Shown here: piece after piece, positions 16,137 through 23,836 of the stretch | Layout: the number at the start of each line of letters is the position of its first letter | Position numbering within the stretch: position 1 is the first letter of the stretch | Assembly: GCA_017450325.1 (NCBI GenBank) | Contig: JAFSVB010000170.1 | Location: 1 to 42,907, forward strand | From: Bacilli bacterium | GTDB taxonomy: Bacteria; Bacillota_I; Bacilli_A; RFN20; CAG-826 | Direction of reading: 5' to 3' | DNA length: 42,907 nt | Translations under genes and position numbers: made by a program | The notes under the pieces: generated by a model | The model's input: only the letters and a program-made list of their open reading frames with translations | Database searches by the model: none | What the model was told of the DNA's origin: nothing

Positions 16137-16523
16137 ATGGTAAACGCAAGCCAAATAGATTTTAACCAGTTCCTCAAAGACAACGCCCTTTACCTCGCCT
16201 TAGGCGTAGCCGGGCTCATCCTCATCATTCTACTCATCGTCATTCTAAGAAGCGCCAAAAATCGAAAAGACGGCGATAAGGGCGGCAAGAAGAAGACCAA
16301 CGGTTCGGCCTATATCGAGGCGCTTGGAGGATCGGAGAACATCGTTTCTCATTCCTTGATGCGTTCGCGTATCGTCCTCACCTTGAAGAACTACGATATC
16401 GTCGATAAGGAAAAGCTAAAAGAAGCGGGCGTGGACAGCTTCATCATGATGTCGGATAAGCTAACCCTTGTCATCAAGGGCGATGCCGAGAAAGTCAACG
16501 CGGCGATTTTCCCTGAGCAATGA
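16137..16523 (+). CDS. Membrane-anchored PTS EIIB-like domain lacking the active cysteine
   Basis: 128 residues. A transmembrane helix at residues 17-38 (LYLALGVAGLILIILLIVIL) is followed by a basic Gly/Lys linker and, from about residue 55, a domain like the EIIB of the glucose PTS: YIEALGGSENIVS, an RSRIVLTL strand, VDKEKLKEAGVDSF, and a final strand-helix. In active EIIB domains the first strand follows a Cys that carries the phosphate (CITRLR); here the aligned segment reads SLMRSR with no Cys anywhere in the domain. It therefore should not transfer phosphate to sugar and may be a regulator or binding protein. It overlaps the end of maf by 29 nt on the opposite strand. Confidence 0.75.
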   Translation: MVNASQIDFNQFLKDNALYLALGVAGLILIILLIVILRSAKNRKDGDKGGKKKTNGSAYIEALGGSENIVSHSLMRSRIVLTLKNYDIVDKEKLKEAGVDSFIMMSDKLTLVIKGDAEKVNAAIFPEQ

Positions 16524-17052
16524 CGTGTAAGGCGATGTCTTCGGTGGGGAGCCCCATGACATTGTCGTAACTGCCTTCGATATGATGGATGAGCGGATAG
16601 CCATCCTGAATCCCATAGGCACCGGCCTTATCCAAAGGCCTTTTTTCTTCGACGTAACGGCGAATGAGTTCATCGCTAAGGTCGTTGAAATAAACATCCG
16701 TGGCGACCGTGCGCGTGATTTCGCGTCCTTTTCCGATATAGGTATATCCGGATAGGACGACTTGTTTTTGTCCAGATTCCGCCCGTAGCATCGCGATGGC
16801 GTCTTCTTCGTCTCGCGGTTTGCCTAGGACCTTTCCATGAAGCACGACGACGGTATCGCAGGCGAGGATCTCATCGTTCGGATGGGTCGCGGCGATGGCA
16901 TAGGCTTTAGCCTTGGATTCCTCAGCCGGTAGGTCTTTCGCATCGATATGCAAAAGCGATTCGTCGACGTTCGGGACGATGATTTCAAAATGGGGGACGA
17001 GTTTGGCGAGAAGCTCTTTGCGTCGCGGCGAGCCCGAGGCGAGGATGAACAT
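16495..17052 (-). CDS. maf: Maf-family nucleoside triphosphate pyrophosphatase
   Basis: 185 residues. Maf/YhdE enzymes hydrolyse dTTP, UTP or modified nucleotides to monophosphates. Visible motifs: SGSPRRKELL at the N-terminus, the ACDTVVVL strand, GKPRDEEDA, and PLDKAGAYGIQ. It begins 1 nt after the rnjA stop, with AAGGA in the rnjA end as ribosome-binding site, so the two are co-transcribed. The 3' end runs 29 nt into the convergent EIIB-like gene. Confidence 0.93.
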   Translation of the reverse strand: MFILASGSPRRKELLAKLVPHFEIIVPNVDESLLHIDAKDLPAEESKAKAYAIAATHPNDEILACDTVVVLHGKVLGKPRDEEDAIAMLRAESGQKQVVLSGYTYIGKGREITRTVATDVYFNDLSDELIRRYVEEKRPLDKAGAYGIQDGYPLIHHIEGSYDNVMGLPTEDIALHVIAQGKSPR

Positions 17053-17053
17053 A

Positions 17054-18736
17054 TCAATAATCCTTCACGGCGTTGAGAAGGAAGAGGATGAGCATCGGCT
17101 TCCTGCCCGTGCGGCGTTCGATGTATTTGGAGACGGCTGAGCGGATGGAGGCGCGCATTTCAGCAGGGTTGCGACGGCCGTTGCTCAGGCATTCCTGCAC
17201 GGCTTCATTGACGCGCATTTGCGAGTGGCGGACGACGTGGGCCTGCTCGGAAGAGGAGAAACCGCGGGTATAGACTACCGGCGGGGCGATCATCTTCGTG
17301 CCGGCGTTATTGAGGTTGACGACGATGGAGACCAGTCCGTCGGATTTCAGGATGAAGCGATCGTTCATCGCGGCCGAGGAAATGCCATCGAGGTCGTTTC
17401 CGTCGATATAGACATCATCCGCGGGAACATGACCGATGCGGGTGAGCTTGTGATCAAAGAGCTGCAGAGTGTCGCCGTTTTCGCAAACGAAGACATTCTC
17501 GGGCTTCATTCCGAGCTGAATCGCGATGTCGCCATGGAGCTTGAGCATGCGGTATTCGCCATGAACCGGCATGAAGAACCTCGGCTGGACGAGACGCTGC
17601 ATTAAGCGAAGCTCCTGCCTTGAGGGGTGGCCAGAGGAATGGAGCGAGAAAGCGAGCGAATTCTGCTTCACGTCCGCGCCCATTTTGACAAGCTTGTTGA
17701 CCAAGCGGTCGACCAAGGCACCATTGCCAGGAATGGGGTTCGAGGAGAAGATGACGGTGTCGCCCGGGTAGATGGTGGTGTTCTTATTGTCGCCCGAGAC
17801 GATGCGCGAAAGGGCGGCCATGGCCTCGCCTTGCGAACCCGTGCAGACGATGCAGATTTCCGACATGCGGTAGTTGCGGAGCATCGTTTCCTCGATGATC
17901 GATTGGTCATCGATATGGATGTAGCCGTATTCGCGGGCGATGCCGATGACGTTCTTCATCGAACGGCCCATGATGCAGATCTTGCGCTTATGCTTCAAGG
18001 CGACTTCGACGACTTGCTGGATACGGTTGATGTTGCTGGAGAAGGTGGAGACGATGATGCGCCCTGGGGCTTTTTCGAAAATTTCTTCGACGCCCGCGCG
18101 GACGTTGGTTTCCGAAGGAGTGTATCCCTCAATTTCGGCGTTGGTGGAATCCGCCATTAAGACGTCAACGCCCTCCGACCCGAGTTTGGCGAGCTTATCG
18201 AGTTCGAATTGCGGGCCAACGGGGGTGAGGTCGATCTTGAAGTCGCCCGTCTCGACGATGCGCCCTTGTTTGGTGTCGATGCAGACGCCGAAAGCATCGG
18301 GGATGGAGTGGGTGACGCGGAAGAAAGAGACAAGGAAGTCTTGCTCGATGGAAACGATCGTATCTGCCTCGTATTCGACGATTTTCACGGGGTCGCGGAA
18401 ACGGGCGTCCTCCAGCTTATGACGGATCAAGGCGGCCGCTAGACGCGGGGCGTAGATGACGGGGACGTGAATCGTGCGCAGCAAGAAAGGAATGCCACCG
18501 ATATGGTCTTCGTGGCCGTGGGTGATGAAAAGCGCCTTTACTTTCGCGCGGTTGTTCTTGAGATAGGTGTAGTCGGGAATGACGTAGTCGACGCCAGGCA
18601 GGGTCGCCTCTGGGAAACGGACGCCGGCATCGACAAGAATAATCGAGCGGTCCGTTTCAAAACAGTAGGTGTTTTTACCTACTTCGCCCAGTCCTCCGAG
18701 GGCGTAGATCTTAACAGGAGTATCACGTAGTACCAT
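17054..18736 (-). CDS. rnjA: Ribonuclease J
   Basis: 560 residues, the usual RNase J length. Metallo-beta-lactamase/beta-CASP endo- and 5'-3' exoribonuclease. The metal motif HGHEDHIGG is at about residues 75-83, further ligands occur in VTHSIPDA and ETGDFKID, and the beta-CASP part has STFSSN and HSSGHPSRQE; the C-terminal domain follows. The start MVLRDTPVKIYALGG matches relatives. On the minus strand TTGTTA and TATTTA (18769-18764 and 18746-18741, 17 nt apart) end 4 nt before ATG, with no Shine-Dalgarno sequence, so the mRNA is likely near-leaderless. It lies beside def, as in B. subtilis. Confidence 0.96.
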   Translation of the reverse strand: MVLRDTPVKIYALGGLGEVGKNTYCFETDRSIILVDAGVRFPEATLPGVDYVIPDYTYLKNNRAKVKALFITHGHEDHIGGIPFLLRTIHVPVIYAPRLAAALIRHKLEDARFRDPVKIVEYEADTIVSIEQDFLVSFFRVTHSIPDAFGVCIDTKQGRIVETGDFKIDLTPVGPQFELDKLAKLGSEGVDVLMADSTNAEIEGYTPSETNVRAGVEEIFEKAPGRIIVSTFSSNINRIQQVVEVALKHKRKICIMGRSMKNVIGIAREYGYIHIDDQSIIEETMLRNYRMSEICIVCTGSQGEAMAALSRIVSGDNKNTTIYPGDTVIFSSNPIPGNGALVDRLVNKLVKMGADVKQNSLAFSLHSSGHPSRQELRLMQRLVQPRFFMPVHGEYRMLKLHGDIAIQLGMKPENVFVCENGDTLQLFDHKLTRIGHVPADDVYIDGNDLDGISSAAMNDRFILKSDGLVSIVVNLNNAGTKMIAPPVVYTRGFSSSEQAHVVRHSQMRVNEAVQECLSNGRRNPAEMRASIRSAVSKYIERRTGRKPMLILFLLNAVKDY

Positions 18737-18795
18737 ACACTAAATAAAACGAAGGGGAGTCAATAACAAGTATGTCGTCCTTTGGCATTAATATA

Positions 18796-18841
18796 CGCAA
18801 AAAAAGCGTGCGTGTACACATGGGCGAGCGATTTTTTTGCG
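18796..18841. terminator. Terminator-like inverted repeat between def and rnjA
   Basis: CGCAAAAAAA (18796-18805) and TTTTTTTGCG (18832-18841) pair perfectly around 26 nt that itself contains the palindrome GTGTACAC. Most likely terminates def on the minus strand. Confidence 0.6.
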
Positions 18842-18868
18842 TTTTGGTAGCGCTTTTATGAATAAGGG

Positions 18869-19420
18869 CTAGATTTCAACCGCGCCGGGAATGTCCTTAT
18901 TGGGGTTGGATTTGTCAATGTGATCGTAGAAAAGGACGCCGTTTAGGTGGTCGATTTCATGCTGAAGGACGATCGCGTCATAGCCGCGGGCGGTGATGGT
19001 TACGTCTTCTTTTGCCTTTGCGTCATAGGCTTTTACGACGATCTTGTAGTCGCGGTAGACGCGTCCGCGGTGCTCGGCGTCGACGCTTAGGCAGCCCTCT
19101 CCGCCGCTAAGGAAGCATTTGCGGACGGAGTTGACCACGATGCGGGGGTTGGCGAGCTGGTGTTGGATGAGCGGGTTCTTCTCGTCGCCCGTCGCATAGG
19201 AAATGACGAGCATGCGGACGTTGTGGCCGACTTGCGGAGCGGCGAGGCCGACGCCTTCGCGACATTCCGGATGCTTTTGGCGGTATTTGGGATCCTGCGA
19301 AAGAAGGAGGTATTCCAACATTTCGTCGATAAGCGCCTGGTTTTCCTCGGAAAGGGGCGTTTCGACGGGAGCGCATTTCTGGCGCAGGGAGGGTTCAGAA
19401 TCTTTAACGATGTGCAACAT
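18869..19420 (-). CDS. def: Peptide deformylase
   Basis: 183 residues. Removes the formyl group from nascent proteins at the ribosome exit. All three signature motifs are present: GVGLAAPQVG, EGCLSV and QHEIDHLNGVLF (metal-binding HEIDH). The insertions and length fit the type 2 deformylases of Bacillota. An extended -10 (TGCTAGAAT) ends 7 nt before the ATG and there is no Shine-Dalgarno sequence, predicting a leaderless mRNA. Divergent from ylbF. Confidence 0.95.
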   Translation of the reverse strand: MLHIVKDSEPSLRQKCAPVETPLSEENQALIDEMLEYLLLSQDPKYRQKHPECREGVGLAAPQVGHNVRMLVISYATGDEKNPLIQHQLANPRIVVNSVRKCFLSGGEGCLSVDAEHRGRVYRDYKIVVKAYDAKAKEDVTITARGYDAIVLQHEIDHLNGVLFYDHIDKSNPNKDIPGAVEI

Positions 19421-19427
19421 ATCGTGT

Positions 19428-19460
19428 ATTCTAGCATTTGCGGGCTGCTTTGGCTAAAAT
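19428..19460. promoter_or_regulatory. Divergent promoters of def and ylbF
   Basis: Minus strand: TAGCCA (19456-19451) and TAGAAT (19433-19428), 17 nt apart, the latter preceded by TGC. Plus strand: TAAAAT (19455-19460), 4 nt before the first ylbF ATG and 10 nt before the second. The plus -10 overlaps the minus -35, so the two polymerases should exclude each other. Confidence 0.5.
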
Positions 19461-19464
19461 TTGC

Positions 19465-19836
19465 ATGATTATGGACCAAAAGACCTATCGCCACATCGAT
19501 GACCTGCGCCGCTGCATGGAAGAAGACCCCCGCACGAAGGCTTTCTCGGAGGCAAAGAAGCTTCTTGAGGAAGACGCCGTCGCCAGGACTCTTTATGAAG
19601 AGGCGGAAAAGGCGCGGGCGGATTATCTTTCCCTTCGGCTTGAACTTGGCGAATCCGATGAAGAGACGCTCGCCGCGATGAAAGTCTTCCACCAGAAGAA
19701 ACTCGCCCTCGACGAGCACCCCTCCGCAAGCGAATATCGACGCGTTAGCGCGGAACTAAATCTGCTCTACCGCGCCCTTGACGATATTCTTTTTGGCCCA
19801 TTCCAATCACATCCGGATTGTGGGGATTGCCGATGA
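19465..19836 (+). CDS. ylbF: YlbF-family RNase Y regulator
   Basis: 123 residues from the first ATG (MIMDQKTYRH); an ATG two codons later (19471) is equally possible and better placed for the -10 box. The sequence is almost all helix with many charged residues, as in the YlbF/YmcA family, and ends in HPDCGDCR, a CxxC like the Fe-S-binding cysteines of these proteins. YlbF, with YmcA and YaaT, guides RNase Y in mRNA maturation. The downstream order rsmD-coaD is the B. subtilis ylbF-ylbG-rsmD-coaD order without ylbG, which supports the name. The stop overlaps the rsmD start (ATGA). Confidence 0.82.
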   Translation: MIMDQKTYRHIDDLRRCMEEDPRTKAFSEAKKLLEEDAVARTLYEEAEKARADYLSLRLELGESDEETLAAMKVFHQKKLALDEHPSASEYRRVSAELNLLYRALDDILFGPFQSHPDCGDCR

Positions 19837-20363
19837 TCAAGATCACCTCTGGGAAATACCGGTCGCGCAATATCGAGACGCCGGAAGCAGGGACCATACC
19901 TACGAAAAACCGCGTTCGCGAAGCGATGATGTCCGCGGTTACGTCGGAGATTCCTCACGCACGTGTTCTCGATTTGTTTGCCGGAAGTGGCGCTTTGGGC
20001 ATTGAATCCCTTTCCCGCGGCGCTTCTTTCTGCGTCTTCGTCGATGCGTCCGCCGATGCCTGTCAAATCATCCGCGGCAACCTCAAGACCTTGCGGGAAG
20101 AAAACGCGGTTGTTCTAAACATGTCCTATGAGGCGGCAATCGAGCAATTGAAAGAACCCTTTAACCTCGTCTTCCTCGACCCGCCCTATGCCATGAAGGA
20201 TTCCTACCAGCGCTCCATTGACCTATTGCGCGCGCATGGTCTCCTTAAAGATGAATGCGCGATTGTCCTCGAATATGAAGGGGAGTTGCCTCTGAAGGCG
20301 GAGGGTTTTTCCTTCCGACGCGATTATACTTACGGTAAGACGAAAGTCCTTTTGTTGAGGTGA
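19833..20363 (+). CDS. rsmD: 16S rRNA (guanine966-N2)-methyltransferase RsmD
   Basis: 176 residues from MIKITSGKYRSRNIETP. SAM-dependent Rossmann methyltransferase: motif I VLDLFAGSGALGIESLSRG and the catalytic DPPY in NLVFLDPPYAM are clear. It methylates G966 of 16S rRNA in the 30S subunit. The ATG overlaps the ylbF TGA; an in-frame upstream start would lie inside ylbF and is not needed. Followed by coaD in the standard order. Confidence 0.95.
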   Translation: MIKITSGKYRSRNIETPEAGTIPTKNRVREAMMSAVTSEIPHARVLDLFAGSGALGIESLSRGASFCVFVDASADACQIIRGNLKTLREENAVVLNMSYEAAIEQLKEPFNLVFLDPPYAMKDSYQRSIDLLRAHGLLKDECAIVLEYEGELPLKAEGFSFRRDYTYGKTKVLLLR

Positions 20364-20368
20364 GAAAC

Positions 20369-20845
20369 ATGAAGAAAGCGATTTACCCAGGCTCTTTTGA
20401 CCCCTTTACCAACGGCCATCTGGATATCTTGAACCGCGCTTGCGCCGTCTTCGATGAAGTCATCGTGCTGGTCGCGGTGAATGCTTCCAAGAAGACGCTG
20501 TTCTCCTTACTGGAGCGCGTCGAGATTCTAAAGGCCGCCTTAGCGGGCAAAGAGAATGTCCGCATCGATTCTTATGAAGGACTGACCGTGGACTATGCGC
20601 GGCAAGTAGGCGCGCGCCATATCATCCGTGGGCTCCGTGCGGTGACGGACTTTGAATACGAGTTTCAGCTGGCTTCCGCCAACCGCTTCGCAAATCACGA
20701 TATCGACATGGTCTTCTTCATGGCGAGCTCTGATCATTCCTTTGTCTCTTCTTCGGTCGTCAAGGACCTTCGCGCCAATGGCGTAGACGTGTCCCCGCTA
20801 GTGCCACCAGCCGTTCTAAATGCCTTTACTAAGAAAGGACTATAA
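20369..20845 (+). CDS. coaD: Phosphopantetheine adenylyltransferase
   Basis: 158 residues from MKKAIYPGSFDPFTNGHLD. Fourth step of CoA synthesis: ATP plus 4'-phosphopantetheine to dephospho-CoA. The nucleotidyltransferase motif TNGH (HxGH type), RGLRAVTDFEYEFQLA and the SSSVVKDL loop are present. GTG at 20360 is in frame, but the GAGGTGAG Shine-Dalgarno sequence suits the ATG at 20369. Last gene of ylbF-rsmD-coaD, followed by a strong terminator. Confidence 0.97.
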   Translation: MKKAIYPGSFDPFTNGHLDILNRACAVFDEVIVLVAVNASKKTLFSLLERVEILKAALAGKENVRIDSYEGLTVDYARQVGARHIIRGLRAVTDFEYEFQLASANRFANHDIDMVFFMASSDHSFVSSSVVKDLRANGVDVSPLVPPAVLNAFTKKGL

Positions 20846-20856
20846 GAGAAGCGCAT

Positions 20857-20890
20857 AAAAAAAGTCTCGCGAAACTGCGGGACTTTTTTT
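20857..20890. terminator. Strong bidirectional terminator between coaD and the CxxC membrane protein
   Basis: AAAAAAAGTCTCGC (20857-20870), loop GAAACT, GCGGGACTTTTTTT (20877-20890): 14 pairs including one T-G, with T runs on both strands. Confidence 0.92.
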
Positions 20891-20897
20891 GATGGTC

Positions 20898-21791
20898 TTA
20901 CTTCTGGTATTCCGTGCGGAAGGGGTTCGCTTTGTCCTTGGCATCAGCCGTCTGCGGAACGTGGTTCCACATTTGCTGGAGCAAGGTGGCACGGTCGTAG
21001 TCGGACTTGTCGGAGGTGAACCCGAAGAGGACTTCACTGATGCCGAAGCGATCGTTTTCGAAGGCGGCTTTGGTCCAGTCGACGAGGTAGATGGTGGGGG
21101 TCTCCCAAGTCGCGGCATCCGCATTCTCGATGCTGGTATACTTCGATTCGGCGATGCTCATGTTGTCCTTGTAGGGGGAGTCGATGAGCTTACCGGCGGC
21201 CTGAGTCCAAAGGTCGTACTGGTCGTCGAACTTCTTGACATAGCGGTAGAAGGCTTTCTGGTCTTCCTCAAGATCGAAGGTGTTGTCGTTGGTCGAAATC
21301 TCGTCGGAATAGATGGAGTGGAGACGGAAGGAGCCGCCGTCCTCGATGCGGAAGGAGGAGTTGTTCCAGGAATCCTGAAGGACCTCGAACGCGGCCTGAG
21401 CCTTCTCACAGCCAGAGCAGTCGTTGCTGACGATGATGAGGAAGTACTTTTCGCCGAAATCGGAGATGACGTTGGCCTTGTCGAGCTCGGCTTTCGCCTC
21501 TTCATAGGTGGCGTAGTCCTCGAAGGAGAAATCGTGGATGGTCTTGGTGAGCTTGTCGGCTTGGGTTTCGATGCCGTCCGCGCCTTCGTTCTCGAGGGAG
21601 AGACGATAAGACGTGAAGTAACCCGTGCTGGTGCCCACCGCCATGGTGGAGAACCATTTGTTGAATTTGGAGATGGAGAAGATGATCGCAAAGATGCCGC
21701 CAACGATGAGCAAGGGCTGGACCCAAGCGGTTTCTTTGATCCAACGCCAGAACTTGCTGAAGGTGGCGTTTATTGACTTGAGGATGTTCAT
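20898..21791 (-). CDS. Membrane-anchored protein with a CxxC motif (possible thioredoxin-like)
   Basis: 297 residues from MNILKSINATF, chosen for the GGAGG site just upstream. One transmembrane helix lies at residues 23-41 (WVQPLLIVGGIFAIIFSIS), with the rest probably outside. Residues 115-128 read KYFLIIVSNDCSGC, a beta strand followed by C125-x-x-C128 and a helix, as in thioredoxin-like redox proteins; a later segment ETPTIYLVDW fits the strand after a cis-Pro. It could carry disulfide exchange outside the cell; I do not recognise the exact family. It is monocistronic, with a perfect palindrome over its -10 box, so it is probably controlled by a repressor. Confidence 0.65.
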   Translation of the reverse strand: MNILKSINATFSKFWRWIKETAWVQPLLIVGGIFAIIFSISKFNKWFSTMAVGTSTGYFTSYRLSLENEGADGIETQADKLTKTIHDFSFEDYATYEEAKAELDKANVISDFGEKYFLIIVSNDCSGCEKAQAAFEVLQDSWNNSSFRIEDGGSFRLHSIYSDEISTNDNTFDLEEDQKAFYRYVKKFDDQYDLWTQAAGKLIDSPYKDNMSIAESKYTSIENADAATWETPTIYLVDWTKAAFENDRFGISEVLFGFTSDKSDYDRATLLQQMWNHVPQTADAKDKANPFRTEYQK

Positions 21792-21810
21792 GGAAGTGCC
21801 TCCGGATGGC

Positions 21811-21842
21811 CTGTTTATTATAAACAGCGCGATAATGTTATC
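21811..21842. promoter_or_regulatory. Palindromic operator over the promoter of the CxxC protein
   Basis: CTGTTTATTATAAACAG (21811-21827) is a perfect inverted repeat with 8-nt arms and a single central base. The minus-strand TATAAT (21822-21817) lies at its centre, so a bound protein would block the promoter. A second, smaller repeat GATAATGTTATC (21831-21842) follows at once. Confidence 0.6.
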
Positions 21843-21947
21843 ACCTGCGTTTCTTAGTGACAACCACGAATCGAGTCCGCGAGCGCGCATAATGCACTAA
21901 GCGACGGATTTCCAGCAATCATGCTATTTAAATGCGGGGGACTAGGC

Positions 21948-21953
21948 TATAAT
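21948..21953 (+). promoter_or_regulatory. -10 box of the YitT-family gene
   Basis: Perfect TATAAT, 10 nt before the ATG at 21964; predicted leader about 4 nt, no Shine-Dalgarno sequence. A palindromic ATTTAAAT (21925-21932) lies about 15 nt upstream. Confidence 0.5.
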
Positions 21954-21963
21954 CATCGCGCTT

Positions 21964-23001
21964 ATGGGAAAGAAAAGGCCTTTACGAAAGAAAATCCAGG
22001 ATCATTTCTATGATCACCCCGTCCAGAAAAACGTCCTTTCCGGCGGTTGGGCGTTCTTGGTGACCGCCGTCTCTTCGTTCGTCTTTGCGTTCGGTTTCCG
22101 CGCTTTCATCGCGCCGAGCAATATGGACGTCCTTGGATCCATGCGACTTGTTTCAGGCGGCGTATCCGGCATCGCCCAGGTATTCATCGCGATCGTCGAG
22201 CTCGCCTTCGGGCACCCGATTGAGAATAACGGCATTTACGATATCGTCTACTCCGCTTTGTATTTCGGCATCAACGTTCCGGTGTTCATCATCTCCTGGC
22301 GCGGCATCGGGAAGCGGTTTGCCATTTTGACGTTCATCAACGTCCTTCTCGTCTCGCTATTCACCTCGTTGCTCCGCTATGCGGACGATTCTCTCTTCCA
22401 TCCGATTTCCACCTTCATCGAAGAAAACGGTGGATTGGCCACTAGGGCGTTGCTCGGAGGCATCTGCACGGGCATTTCCTCCGCGATTATGTTCAAGATC
22501 GACGCTTCGGCGGGTGGCATCGACGCCGTGGCGTACTACATCGCCTTGAAGAAATCGGTGCTCGTTGGCAAGTACTCCGTCTTCATCAACGCGACGACCA
22601 TCACCATTTATACCTTGCTTACCATCACCGATGTGGGCTGGGGGTCCACCGTGGCTGCCCGCGTCTTCGTGGCAACGCTGATGTCGATCCTCTACCTGTT
22701 CGTTTGTATGTTCGTGGTCGACTCGATCAACATTCGCAATAAGAAAGTGAAGATCGAGGCGATTTCAGAGATGGAAGACCTCGGTAAGATCCTCATCGGC
22801 AACCTTCCCCATGGTGCGACGATGGTCAAGGGCGTTGGGGCGTTCACCGGTCACGACAAATACATCTTTACAATGATTGTCTCTTCCTATGAAGTCCGCC
22901 AGACCGTTCAAGTCATACGCGAGGCCGACCCACATGCCTTCGTCGATGTCTGCGAATTGAAGCAGGTCATGGGGAGGTTCTTCCTCCCACCGATTCGTTA
23001 A
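21964..23001 (+). CDS. YitT-family membrane protein (DUF161 plus DUF2179)
   Basis: 345 residues. Five or six hydrophobic helices between about residues 25 and 260 with the family's glycine-rich SGGVSGIAQ and ASAGGIDAVAYY segments (repeated DUF161), followed by a soluble C-terminal DUF2179 domain (ATMVKGVGAFTGHDKYIFTMIV to KQVMGRFF). The family is widespread in Bacillota and its transport function is not established. The gene is monocistronic and followed by a perfect 12-bp terminator. Confidence 0.9.
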   Translation: MGKKRPLRKKIQDHFYDHPVQKNVLSGGWAFLVTAVSSFVFAFGFRAFIAPSNMDVLGSMRLVSGGVSGIAQVFIAIVELAFGHPIENNGIYDIVYSALYFGINVPVFIISWRGIGKRFAILTFINVLLVSLFTSLLRYADDSLFHPISTFIEENGGLATRALLGGICTGISSAIMFKIDASAGGIDAVAYYIALKKSVLVGKYSVFINATTITIYTLLTITDVGWGSTVAARVFVATLMSILYLFVCMFVVDSINIRNKKVKIEAISEMEDLGKILIGNLPHGATMVKGVGAFTGHDKYIFTMIVSSYEVRQTVQVIREADPHAFVDVCELKQVMGRFFLPPIR

Positions 23002-23038
23002 GGCTGAAAATCAGTCGTAAAACCCCGTTCTTTTTACG

Positions 23039-23066
23039 AAAACGCGTCGAGTGTTCGACGCGTTTT
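23039..23066 (+). terminator. Terminator after the YitT-family gene
   Basis: AAAACGCGTCGA pairs perfectly with TCGACGCGTTTT around GTGT. Confidence 0.9.
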
Positions 23067-23098
23067 AACAAAATAAAGGTCGCATTCCGCGACCTTTA
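23067..23098 (-). terminator. Terminator of tRNA-Ser(CGA)
   Basis: On the minus strand TAAAGGTCGC pairs with GCGACCTTTA around a 5-nt loop, followed by TTTTGTT. Confidence 0.85.
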
Positions 23099-23136
23099 CT
23101 TAGTGTGATCCCCATGCTTAGGGAACGATGTGCTTT

Positions 23137-23227
23137 TGGCGGAGAAACAGGGATTCGAACCCTGGCTGGACTTGCATCCACTAACGGTTTTCGAAACCGT
23201 CCCCTTCAACCGCTTGGGTATTTCTCC
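23137..23227 (-). tRNA. tRNA-Ser (anticodon CGA)
   Basis: 91 nt with encoded CCA. Acceptor GGAGAAA/TTTCTCC, anticodon stem ACGGT/ACCGT with loop TTCGAAA, long variable arm, T arm CAGGG-TTCGAAT-CCCTG identical to that of tRNA-Ser(GGA). It reads UCG codons. Own promoter and terminator. Confidence 0.97.
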
Positions 23228-23238
23228 GGGCGGCGCAA

Positions 23239-23267
23239 ATCATACCATGTCGATACGGCGCAGACAA
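23239..23267 (-). promoter_or_regulatory. Promoter of tRNA-Ser(CGA)
   Basis: On the minus strand TTGTCT (23267-23262) and TATGAT (23244-23239), 17 nt apart, the -10 preceded by TGG (extended). Confidence 0.82.
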
Positions 23268-23345
23268 TCGAAATCAGTTTGTTTTGGTTGCGACTTATCT
23301 TCAAAAGGGTGGATTCTCTTAGCCATCGAAGGCGAACGTGCTTTC

Positions 23346-23811
23346 TCAAGAGGCTTGAATTTGGTTGGATTCTTCTTTCTTGATGAGGGCTTGGCCCTCC
23401 CATTTTCCGCTTCGCCAGCGGGAGAACATAAACAAGGCACGCAAGCATTCGTCCGCCGTGAAGCCGATATTGGCCCCAAGGACCCCCCATGCCGAGGAGG
23501 TGAACCCAGCCGAACTTCCCATCGAAAAGAGAGCACAAGCGCTTAATGTCGCGTTCGAACTCGTCCAAAGGATAGTACGAATCCGGCTTGGCTAACGGGA
23601 CAAAATAGAAGCAACTCTTGCAGTTGAGGTTACAGTGGTCGTTTAGGTGAATTTCAAAATTAAAAGGGTTTCGCGGTGGCTTTTTCCCAAAAAAGAAGCC
23701 GAACACTTTCTCGCGGAACTGAAAAAAGTCATCGTTTCTTATACTGGAGCGCGGAAATGTGCGTAGTCCGTTCCGTAATTTTCTCACCCGTATGCGCCCA
23801 CAAACGCGCAT
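23346..23811 (-). pseudogene. Remnant of a radical SAM protein gene
   Basis: The minus strand encodes FEIHLNDHCNLNCKSCFYF, whose CxxxCxxC (codons at 23634-23611) binds the radical SAM Fe-S cluster, then DEFERDIKRLCSLFDGKFGWVHLLG. In intact relatives (often linked to surface-polysaccharide genes) HLLG is followed by GEPLL and about 200 more residues. Here it is followed by MGGPWG, after which the frame makes little sense and runs into the tRNA; a different frame gives a 45-residue tail ending at the TGA at 23348-23346. The simplest reading is an internal deletion with a frameshift near 23480-23490. It fills most of the 23228-23854 gap. Confidence 0.6.
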
Positions 23812-23836
23812 TCATCTCTCCGTTTTTGCGTCATTG

